A stretch of DNA of 13,538 bases from Candidatus Woesearchaeota archaeon (GTDB taxonomy: Archaea > Nanobdellota > Nanobdellia > Woesearchaeales > WJKL01), in the NCBI GenBank assembly GCA_019322535.1, contig JAHWIM010000052.1:1-13538 (forward strand), written 5' to 3'. Made by a program: the position numbers and the translations under genes. Positions 1-4,812 of the stretch are shown here, one piece after another. The notes below the pieces were generated by a model. The model was not told the origin of the DNA. It did not search any database and saw nothing but the letters and a program-made list of their open reading frames with translations. The first letter of the stretch is position 1, and the number at the start of each line of letters is the position of its first letter.

Positions 1-393
1 ATGTCAGTTAAATCAAAAGGAATCAATGCTGAACGTGAATTAATTCATCTTTTTTGGCAAAATGAGTGGGCTGCTGTAAGAATAGCTGGATCAGGCTCTT
101 CACAATACCCTTCTGCATATATACTTGCTTCAAATGCCAAAATAAAGCTGGCAATAGAGGCAAAATTAACTAAAGACCAAAAAAAATATTTTTCAAAGCA
201 AGAAATTGAGCAATTAAAGACATTTTCAGCAAAATTTGGAGCAGAACCATGGATTGCTGTCAAATTCAAACGAGATAGCTGGTATTTCTTAAAATTAGCT
301 GATTTAGAACAAACTAGTAGTAATTTTGTTATTTCAACCAAATTAGCCAAAAACAAAGGATTGTCCTTTAAAAGCCTTATAAATAGCTTTTAA
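1..393 (+). CDS. hjc: Holliday junction resolvase Hjc-like protein with a substituted active-site residue
   Basis: Archaeal Hjc enzymes are dimeric, metal-dependent endonucleases that cut four-way DNA junctions in recombination and fork repair. The 130-residue length is usual for the family. Visible motifs are the N-terminal AERELI helix with catalytic Glu11, RIAGSGS (residues 27-33), and LAIEAK with Glu53 and Lys55 of the E-x-K nuclease motif. The later stretch FGAEPWIAVKF is also typical. The odd point is residue 40: where the family has Pro-x-x-Asp-(I/L)-(I/L)-A, this protein reads PSAYILAS, so the metal-binding Asp is Tyr (codon TAT at 118-120, one base from GAT). The fold and junction binding may survive, but cleavage is doubtful. 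The ATG is the first base of the window, so a start further upstream cannot be excluded. A T6 run follows 34 bases after the stop. Confidence 0.9.
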   Translation: MSVKSKGINAERELIHLFWQNEWAAVRIAGSGSSQYPSAYILASNAKIKLAIEAKLTKDQKKYFSKQEIEQLKTFSAKFGAEPWIAVKFKRDSWYFLKLADLEQTSSNFVISTKLAKNKGLSFKSLINSF

Positions 394-426
394 TAACTGG
401 AAAATAATAAAAATTTTCTAAAATGC

Positions 427-432
427 TTTTTT
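427..432 (+). terminator. T-tract, possible hjc terminator
   Basis: A run of six T follows a GC dinucleotide, 34 bases after the hjc stop and more than 150 bases before the next promoter. Archaeal RNA polymerase terminates at T-tracts without needing a hairpin. T-runs are common in this AT-rich spacer, so the call is tentative. Confidence 0.3.
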
Positions 433-500
433 ATGGATAAAACTTACTAATTTTATTTAAATTATAAAAAGAAAAACTATATAGGCTTTAAAACTAATAT

Positions 501-544
501 AAAGGATTAATTGTCCTTCAAATCATAAAAAAAGGATTATTTGT
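501..544. repeat. Two 14-base direct repeats 30 bases apart
   Basis: The 14-mers aaaggattaattgt (501-514) and aaaggattatttgt (531-544) match at 13 of 14 positions and start exactly 30 bases apart. The first continues into tcctt, forming an inverted repeat AAGGA/TCCTT (502-506 and 514-519, approximate edges). A related sequence, AAAGGA-ttg-TCCTTT, lies in the last codons of hjc (355-369). The repeats sit about 50-90 bases upstream of the likely TFE promoter and could be a regulator's operator, or chance in AT-rich DNA. Confidence 0.4.
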
Positions 545-553
545 AAATTTAAT

Positions 554-572
554 AAACCGAAAGGTTTTTAAA
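554..572 (+). promoter_or_regulatory. Possible distal BRE/TATA for TFE, overlapping a GAAA-loop hairpin
   Basis: The sequence CGAAAGG followed by TTTTTAAAA looks like an archaeal BRE next to a TATA box and would place transcription start near 595. The same bases form a five-pair stem AAACC/GGTTT (554-558 and 563-567) closed by a GAAA tetraloop. The hairpin would only exist in RNA reading through from hjc. A second TATA-like box nearer the gene is a competing candidate. Confidence 0.35.
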
Positions 573-592
573 ACTTCTTCACCATATATACA

Positions 593-602
593 ATATATAA
601 AA
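593..602 (+). promoter_or_regulatory. TATA box candidate for TFE
   Basis: The sequence atatataaaa ends about 50 bases before the TFE ATG. Initiation some 25 bases downstream would leave a short leader of about 25-30 bases. A run of five G (603-607), unusual for this spacer, follows directly. There is no Shine-Dalgarno sequence at normal distance from the ATG. Confidence 0.45.
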
Positions 603-651
603 GGGGGCGAATACAGTTAAAAACTCAATAGAAAAAGCAATCGTATTAAAT

Positions 652-1158
652 ATGAGACTAACAAGCAAATTAATTGAAGAAGCTGTGTCTGAAGCAGCAG
701 GAGAAGATGTGCTCCCCTTAGTTAAACTTCTAAAAAATAGGAAAAATGTATCTGAATTCAAATTAGCAGATTCTGTAAAGCAAGAAGTAAATGTAGTAAG
801 AAATATGCTTTATAGGCTTTATAATGTCAACCTTGTTTCTTTCATAAGAAAAAAAGACAAGAAAAAAGGATGGTATATCTATTATTGGACTTTTGAATCA
901 AGAAAAGTTAAATACCTCTTACAAAAAATTAAGGCAAAAAGATTGCAGAGACTTAAATCAAGATTAGAAAGAGAAAAACAAAGCAGTTTCTTTGCTTGCC
1001 CTAATCAATGTGTTAGATTAGATTTTGATCAGGCAACAAATTTTGAATTTAAATGTCCTGAATGTGGAGAAATAATAAATCAAGAAGATAATACTGAAAA
1101 AATAAAACAAATTGAAGAAGAAATTAAAGAGTTAGAAAAAGATTTAAAGAAAAAATAA
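652..1158 (+). CDS. tfe: Transcription factor E (TFE, TFIIE-alpha homologue)
   Basis: TFE joins the TBP-TFB-RNA polymerase initiation complex and stabilises the open promoter. The 168-residue protein has the expected order: an N-terminal winged helix (about residues 4-90, with the LADSVKQEVNVVRNMLYRLY recognition region and the KKGWYIYYW wing), a basic linker helix (about 91-110), a zinc ribbon with Cys116-x3-Cys120 and Cys135-x2-Cys138, and a charged coiled-coil tail rich in Glu and Lys. The first zinc pair spaced by three residues rather than two is, as I recall, seen in DPANN TFE proteins. The ATG is the only standard start codon after the in-frame TAA at 598-600. The gene converges on R15P isomerase with one base between stop codons, so no separate terminator fits between them. 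Confidence 0.93.
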   Translation: MRLTSKLIEEAVSEAAGEDVLPLVKLLKNRKNVSEFKLADSVKQEVNVVRNMLYRLYNVNLVSFIRKKDKKKGWYIYYWTFESRKVKYLLQKIKAKRLQRLKSRLEREKQSSFFACPNQCVRLDFDQATNFEFKCPECGEIINQEDNTEKIKQIEEEIKELEKDLKKK

Positions 1159-1159
1159 A

Positions 1160-2056
1160 CTAAAACAAGAAAGGATATGTTCTTTTAACTTCTTCTACAA
1201 AAATTTCTGGTTTATAAACACCAAGCTCAGATATTACCCCGCTAATTAAATCAGGATTTATTTTCTCAAAAATACTATTATCTACAATAACGCCCTTAGG
1301 TGATTCTGCCCAAACCTCTCTTGCTCCTCTTTTCTCAATCTCTTCTTCATAACCAAAAACTGTTTTTGGATCAAATTTCCAGCTATCAGTGCAACAATAA
1401 ACTGGAACATCCCATTTTTCAGCAATCTCTGCAAAAAGCTCGCTGCCTATTTTATTAATCACCTTTCCCTCAGAAGTTATGGCATCTGCACCAATCAACA
1501 TCAAATCAGCATGTTTTAAAGCAATCCTCGCAGCAGAATCAATAAAATGCCTTACAGGAATCCCTGCTCTCACAACCTCTTTTGCAGTTATTCTGCCTTG
1601 AAATAAGGGTCTTGTCTCAGTATTATGTACAGTAAAATTTTTCCTTTGTTTTTTTGCTTCTCTAAAAATTGCTATAACTGCATTACTATGGCAGTGAGTA
1701 AAAACAACGCTTTTATTCACAATTTTTTTTGTTCCAAATTTTGCTATTTTCTCTGAAGCATCACTAAAGTGATTATCAATTTCTTTTATTCTTTTATCCA
1801 CAGCAGTAGCTATATCTTCCTCATTCCCTATATGTGTAAAAATATAATTCAAAGCATTCCTCATACATGGCTCTGTCGGCCTTGTATTAATTAAAACATC
1901 CTTTGCTTTGTATAATATTTCTAAAAGAACATCTCTGTCTTTTGACTTATACTCTTTTTCAACTAAACCAATTCCTTTAACAGCAGCCTTTGCAACATTA
2001 ATTGCTCCTTGTATCTTAATCTCTTTTATTCCTCTTACTATCCCATTAAAATCCAT
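1160..2056 (-). CDS. e2b2: Ribose-1,5-bisphosphate isomerase (eIF2B-related family)
   Basis: This enzyme converts ribose 1,5-bisphosphate to ribulose 1,5-bisphosphate in the archaeal AMP salvage route, between AMP phosphorylase and type III RuBisCO. The 298-residue protein carries family hallmarks: RPTEPCMRNAL (59-69), THCHSNAV with the catalytic-type Cys122, HNTETRPLFQGR (144-155), GADA with Asp191, NKIGS (201-205), and the C-terminal ISGVISELGVYKPE. These fit R15P isomerase better than methylthioribose-1-phosphate isomerase or true eIF2B subunits, though function is by homology only. The start lies 15 bases after the stop of the 64-residue membrane protein gene, so the two are probably one transcript. 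There is no clear ribosome-binding site in that gap. Neither AMP phosphorylase nor RuBisCO is in this window. Confidence 0.9.
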   Translation of the reverse strand: MDFNGIVRGIKEIKIQGAINVAKAAVKGIGLVEKEYKSKDRDVLLEILYKAKDVLINTRPTEPCMRNALNYIFTHIGNEEDIATAVDKRIKEIDNHFSDASEKIAKFGTKKIVNKSVVFTHCHSNAVIAIFREAKKQRKNFTVHNTETRPLFQGRITAKEVVRAGIPVRHFIDSAARIALKHADLMLIGADAITSEGKVINKIGSELFAEIAEKWDVPVYCCTDSWKFDPKTVFGYEEEIEKRGAREVWAESPKGVIVDNSIFEKINPDLISGVISELGVYKPEIFVEEVKRTYPFLF

Positions 2057-2071
2057 TGTAGAAATAAAAAA

Positions 2072-2266
2072 TTATCTTTTGGTTTTGGGCAGCGCTTTCT
2101 CAATCTTCAGTTCTTCTTTAAGAACTCTACCTGCTAATTTTTCTATGTGCTGTTCCATGTTTGCTATTCTTCTCTCAAGCAAAACAAGAACTCTTAAAGA
2201 ATATACAATCGCTGCTAAAGTTCCAACAATTACAGCCAGGGTTAATTCAGCAACAGTTAGTACCAT
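2072..2266 (-). CDS. Small single-pass membrane protein with coiled-coil tail
   Basis: I do not know a function for this 64-residue protein. Residues about 3-30 form one hydrophobic helix (ELTLAVIVGTLAAIVYSLRVLVLL). The rest is a charged amphipathic helix likely to coil (ERRIANMEQHIEKL) with a basic end. The positive charges after the membrane helix suggest a cytoplasmic C-terminus. It is believable as a gene because the start is preceded by a strong Shine-Dalgarno GAGGTGG four bases upstream and by a well-placed TATA box, and because its stop lies 15 bases before the R15P isomerase start. I recall similar small proteins as uncharacterised entries in DPANN archaea. It may anchor or oligomerise a partner, possibly the isomerase, but that is inference. 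Confidence 0.8.
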   Translation of the reverse strand: MVLTVAELTLAVIVGTLAAIVYSLRVLVLLERRIANMEQHIEKLAGRVLKEELKIEKALPKTKR

Positions 2267-2270
2267 TTTA

Positions 2271-2277
2271 CCACCTC
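2271..2277 (-). promoter_or_regulatory. Strong Shine-Dalgarno site
   Basis: On the minus strand GAGGTGG precedes the ATG of the small membrane protein by four bases and closely matches the complement of the archaeal 16S rRNA 3' end. It is the clearest ribosome-binding site in the window and fixes that gene's start. Confidence 0.8.
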
Positions 2278-2304
2278 TTTATGATTCTAAAAATAGTTTA
2301 TTCT

Positions 2305-2323
2305 AATATATAAAAGTTTCTTT
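2305..2323 (-). promoter_or_regulatory. BRE/TATA promoter for the small membrane protein-R15P isomerase operon
   Basis: On the minus strand AAAGAAA (BRE-like) runs into cTTTTATATATT. Initiation about 25 bases downstream falls near 2285, leaving a short leader that just contains the Shine-Dalgarno site. The promoter lies between trmB and this pair, so the pair can be transcribed apart from trmB. Confidence 0.6.
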
Positions 2324-2336
2324 TTGTCACCAAACC

Positions 2337-2349
2337 AAAATAAAAAATT
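2337..2349 (-). terminator. T-tract terminator after trmB
   Basis: On the minus strand aattttttatttt begins five bases after the trmB stop codon and precedes the next promoter. This fits archaeal T-tract termination and separates trmB from the downstream pair. Confidence 0.5.
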
Positions 2350-2353
2350 AGAA

Positions 2354-3172
2354 TCAACTTGCTCTAGTTATATCTAATCCTGCTTTCATATTATCCCAAG
2401 CAGAATTAAAGAATTTTTCTAGAGTTAAAGCAAATAATTGTGTATTTACCCATATACCTGTATCATAGGTAGGATGAACTTTATCATCATCCAATAACAT
2501 AAAAACAACATCTTTTCCATCAACAATACAAAATCTTGCTCGTTCATTAGTATTTTTAACTTCTGCAACTCTGGAAAGCCCTTTTACTGCTGATTTGTTT
2601 TCTTTTGTTAAAGGAGCTGCTATCTTTATTTTTACGCCTTTTCTTTTTGCTTTTTCAAACGCCCCCATCAAACTATCGGCTTTTCTTACCAAACCATGAG
2701 CAGTTGTCATTATAACAACACTTTTTTCAGCTTTCTTTATCCTTGATTCTAGATGATTATATAGGTTATTTCTTCCCTTTAAACTGCCACTTAAATCAGC
2801 AGGTTCAACAAGCTCTACTCCCTGGCTGTGTAAGGCGTTTAACTCTTCTAAAACCTTACTTCCGCTTAAAGAAGCAATAATTTTTATTTGTTTGTTGCTG
2901 TCTTCCTCAATTTTTTTCTTAACTCTTTCAAGAACTTCAGCTGGAGGAACAGCAATATATTTTATTGGCTTGCCAATTTTCATTACAATAAAACCCTTTT
3001 TCTCAAGGCTTTCGAGAACATCATAACTTCTTGATCTAGGAACATTTGCTATATCTGATAACTCACCAGCTGTTGAAACGCCTCTTGCCAACAAAGCAGT
3101 CCACAGCTTGCTTTCATATGTGTTTAAACCAAAATCTTTGAGTTTGTTCAAAAATTCTTTTTGTACAATCAT
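2354..3172 (-). CDS. TrmB-family transcriptional regulator
   Basis: TrmB regulators bind DNA through an N-terminal winged helix and sense sugars or related ligands through a C-terminal domain of phospholipase-D-like fold. The 272-residue protein has the TrmB helix-turn-helix (about 10-75: FGLNTYESKLWTALL, STAGELSDIANVPRSRSYDVLESLEKKGFI). A coiled linker follows (about 85-110). The PLD-like region (about 145-265) includes a decayed HKD-type segment, ARFCIVDGKDVVFML, without the catalytic His. I choose the ATG at 3172 because GAGG lies eight bases upstream; a longer reading would need a TTG at 3196 with no ribosome-binding site. The gene diverges from cdc6 across the predicted origin. Ligand and targets cannot be read from sequence; the nearby R15P isomerase operon is a reasonable guess. 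Confidence 0.85.
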   Translation of the reverse strand: MIVQKEFLNKLKDFGLNTYESKLWTALLARGVSTAGELSDIANVPRSRSYDVLESLEKKGFIVMKIGKPIKYIAVPPAEVLERVKKKIEEDSNKQIKIIASLSGSKVLEELNALHSQGVELVEPADLSGSLKGRNNLYNHLESRIKKAEKSVVIMTTAHGLVRKADSLMGAFEKAKRKGVKIKIAAPLTKENKSAVKGLSRVAEVKNTNERARFCIVDGKDVVFMLLDDDKVHPTYDTGIWVNTQLFALTLEKFFNSAWDNMKAGLDITRAS

Positions 3173-3332
3173 TGTGTCTTCCTCAAAATTTAACAATTTA
3201 TCTAGTAAAGAACCCCGGTTTTTAAGTATAAAAAACGAAGCTTGTATTTAAATGTTGTTGTTTTTTATTATTTTTAAGTAATAACATTTCCATATGCAAA
3301 ATTTTAGTCCTTTATAAATATTTAGGTAACCT

Positions 3333-3354
3333 CACCCTTTCTTTTCTAATGGAA
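3333..3354 (-). repeat. ORB-like box, left, minus orientation
   Basis: Read on the minus strand the box has TTCCA, three bases, GAAAA, then GAAAGGGTG. Against the remembered origin recognition box it keeps TTCCA, GAAA and AAAGGG, with one extra base before the purine run. It points away from the cdc6-proximal box, so the G-rich ends of both boxes face outward and the TTCC ends face the AT-rich core. Confidence 0.6.
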
Positions 3355-3489
3355 AATGTTATTTTTTATTTTTGTTTCTTTATTTATTTTATTTATTTTC
3401 AATATAGAAAATAATAAATAATATACTTAAAATAATAAAAACACAAAACAAAACAAAACACAAAACAAAAACATTTTATAAAAAACAGC
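3355..3489. other. AT-rich unwinding element between the ORB-like boxes
   Basis: These 135 bases are almost all A and T. The left part is tattta/ttttattt type (T-rich on plus). The right part holds five CAAAA-type units (about 3443-3471). At the junction TTATTTTC (3393-3400) and GAAAATAA (3407-3414) form an 8-base inverted repeat around AATATA. Low duplex stability and position between initiator boxes fit a DNA unwinding element. Confidence 0.55.
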
Positions 3490-3510
3490 TTCCAAACGAA
3501 ACAAAGGTGT
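3490..3510 (+). repeat. ORB-like box, right, plus orientation
   Basis: The box reads TTCCA, aac, GAAAC, AAAGG, tgt. It matches 16 of 21 positions of the recalled euryarchaeal origin recognition box; three mismatches are in the central spacer and two in the terminal G-run. It lies 20 bases upstream of the cdc6 TATA box, so bound Orc1/Cdc6 could also affect its own transcription. Confidence 0.65.
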
Positions 3511-3530
3511 AGCACTCAACAACAACAAAA

Positions 3531-3538
3531 TTTATATA
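3531..3538 (+). promoter_or_regulatory. TATA box of cdc6
   Basis: TTTATATA in an A/C-rich context. Initiation about 25 bases downstream falls near 3558, after the TTG at 3551 and before the ribosome-binding site at 3565. This argues for translation from the TTG at 3578. Confidence 0.6.
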
Positions 3539-3564
3539 CCCATTCTTCACTTGGAAAACCAGAA

Positions 3565-3570
3565 GGGGAG
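3565..3570 (+). promoter_or_regulatory. Shine-Dalgarno-like GGGGAG deciding the cdc6 start
   Basis: GGGGAG lies seven bases before TTG at 3578. No such site precedes the earlier TTG at 3551, and there is no in-frame ATG before Walker A that would keep the conserved N-terminus. Confidence 0.5.
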
Positions 3571-3577
3571 CATAAAT

Positions 3578-4783
3578 TTGAAACAAAGAGGATTAACAAA
3601 TTTTTTTGAAGATTATCTAAACAAAAAACCACTATTTCTAAAGAAAGAGGTTTTGCAAGCAAATTTTATTCCACCCACAATACACCACAGAGACGAACAA
3701 ATCAAACAAATAGCAGATATTTTAGCTCCTTGTTTAAAATTAGAAAAACCCTCTAATCTATTTATTTATGGAAAAACAGGAACAGGTAAAACAGCTTCTA
3801 TTAAATATACAATTGATCAAATGAATAAAGTAATTGAACAAAAAAAGATTCCAATTAAAACAATTTATCTCAATTGTAAACTAAAAAAAATAGCCAACAC
3901 AGAATATCGGCTAATAGCCCAGCTTGTCAGAGAATTTGGAAAACCAATTCCTCCAACAGGCCTTCCTACTGAAGAAGTTTATAAAATATTTTATGAGATA
4001 ATTAACAAAGAAAAACAACTAATAATTTTAGTTTTAGATGAAATAGACCAACTAATTAAAAAAACAGGAGACGAAATCTTATATAATTTAACGAGAATGA
4101 ATTCTGAGTTAAAAGAATCTCAAATAGAAATTATTGGCATATCAAATGATATACTTTTTAGAGATTATTTAGATCCAAGAGTTAAATCTTCATTATCAGA
4201 AGAAGAAATTATTTTTCCACCATATAATGCCATTCAAATCAAAGACATTTTATCACAAAGAGCCAAAAAAGCCTTTAAAAAAGAAACAATAATACATGGC
4301 CTAATTGAAAAATGTGCAGCTTATGCTGCAAGAGAACACGGCGATGCTAGAAGAGCAATTGAGTTATTAAGAGTTGCAGGAGAAATTGCAGAGAGAGAAG
4401 GAACCCAAAAAGTTGAAATCCCTCACTTAGATAAAGCAGAAGAAAAAATAGATAATGATAGAGTGCTTGATATAGTCAAAACACAACCAAAACAACACCA
4501 AGCAATCCTCTATTCTATCCTTCTGCTTCAAAACACCAAACAAATATTCACAGGGGAAGTTTATCTCCTTTACAAAGATGTCTGCCTAAAAATTGGTTTA
4601 AGACCATTAACACAAAGAAGAGTATCTGATATTATTGCAGAATTTGATATGTTGGGCATAATTAACACAAAAGTCATTTCTAAAGGAAGATATGGCAGAA
4701 CAAGAGAAATAAATATTACTATACCAACAACAACACAACCTCAAATAAAACAAACTTTATCAGAAGGACTAACCTTAACTTGA
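3578..4783 (+). CDS. cdc6: Orc1/Cdc6 replication initiator (AAA+ ATPase)
   Basis: Archaeal Orc1/Cdc6 binds origin recognition boxes and recruits the MCM helicase. In the 401-residue form the AAA+ parts are Walker A GKTGTGKT (65-72), Walker B LVLDEID (Asp154, Glu155), sensor 1 GISND (Asn190), the LDPRVKSSL segment with the candidate arginine finger Arg201, and sensor 2 GDARRAIELLR (Arg258). The last ~110 residues form the DNA-binding winged helix (HQAILYSILLL, PLTQRRVSDIIAEFDMLGI, KGRYGRTREINI). All ATPase residues appear intact. I prefer TTG at 3578 as start from the ribosome-binding site and promoter position; TTG at 3551 would add nine residues. The gene lies next to the predicted origin and heads a plus-strand block with DP1 and DP2. 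Its stop codon is inside a strong hairpin. Confidence 0.95.
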   Translation: MKQRGLTNFFEDYLNKKPLFLKKEVLQANFIPPTIHHRDEQIKQIADILAPCLKLEKPSNLFIYGKTGTGKTASIKYTIDQMNKVIEQKKIPIKTIYLNCKLKKIANTEYRLIAQLVREFGKPIPPTGLPTEEVYKIFYEIINKEKQLIILVLDEIDQLIKKTGDEILYNLTRMNSELKESQIEIIGISNDILFRDYLDPRVKSSLSEEEIIFPPYNAIQIKDILSQRAKKAFKKETIIHGLIEKCAAYAAREHGDARRAIELLRVAGEIAEREGTQKVEIPHLDKAEEKIDNDRVLDIVKTQPKQHQAILYSILLLQNTKQIFTGEVYLLYKDVCLKIGLRPLTQRRVSDIIAEFDMLGIINTKVISKGRYGRTREINITIPTTTQPQIKQTLSEGLTLT

Positions 4784-4805
4784 TTATATCAAGTTTTGTC
4801 CTTCT
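4762..4805 (+). repeat. Two-part stem-loop across the cdc6 stop, before DP1
   Basis: The outer stem AGAAGGAC (4762-4769) pairs with GTCCTTCT (4798-4805) and the inner stem AACTTGAT (4777-4784) with ATCAAGTT (4788-4795), leaving loop TAT and an internal loop of 7 and 2 bases. All 16 pairs are Watson-Crick. The cdc6 TGA (4781-4783) lies in the inner stem, and the DP1 ATG starts seven bases after the structure. It lacks a following T-tract, so it reads better as an RNA-processing or translation-control element than a terminator. Confidence 0.65.
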
Positions 4806-4812
4806 AAGTAAA

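Larger units (their letters stand above)
3173..3577. other. oriC: Predicted replication origin region (oriC), trmB-cdc6 intergenic
   Basis: This is the largest gene-free stretch, just upstream of the initiator gene, which is the common place for archaeal origins. It holds two inverted boxes resembling the origin recognition box (about TTCCAGTGGAAAC then AAAGGGGG, from recalled Pyrococcus and Sulfolobus origins) at 3333-3354 and 3490-3510. Between them is an AT-rich core that is T-rich up to about 3400 and A-rich after it, with a small inverted repeat at the switch. The trmB and cdc6 promoters flank it. Mapping or replication-profile data are not available here, so this is a prediction from position and motif. 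Confidence 0.7.

Noticed and set aside
45..356. Minus-strand open frame of 103 codons opposite hjc
   Set aside because: It is fully antisense to the conserved resolvase and lacks a recognisable domain or ribosome-binding site.
603..607. G5 run as an ORB end or ribosome-binding site
   Set aside because: No TTCC/GAAAC part lies upstream at the right distance, and it is 45 bases from the TFE start.
3287..3302. A third ORB-like box containing TTCCATATGCAAA
   Set aside because: It shares only TTCCA and part of the A-run and lacks the G-rich end, so it is better viewed as a possible palindromic operator.
3443..3471. CAAAA-type units as a tandem repeat or CRISPR-like array
   Set aside because: Units are five to seven bases with no spacers; this is low-complexity DNA in the predicted unwinding element.
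4762..4805. The cdc6-DP1 hairpin as an intrinsic terminator
   Set aside because: No T-tract follows and DP1 begins seven bases later in the same direction with no promoter between.
4780..4812. TTG start giving DP1 eleven extra residues
   Set aside because: It overlaps the cdc6 stop and lies inside the hairpin; the ATG at 4813 starts the natural-looking N-terminal helix.
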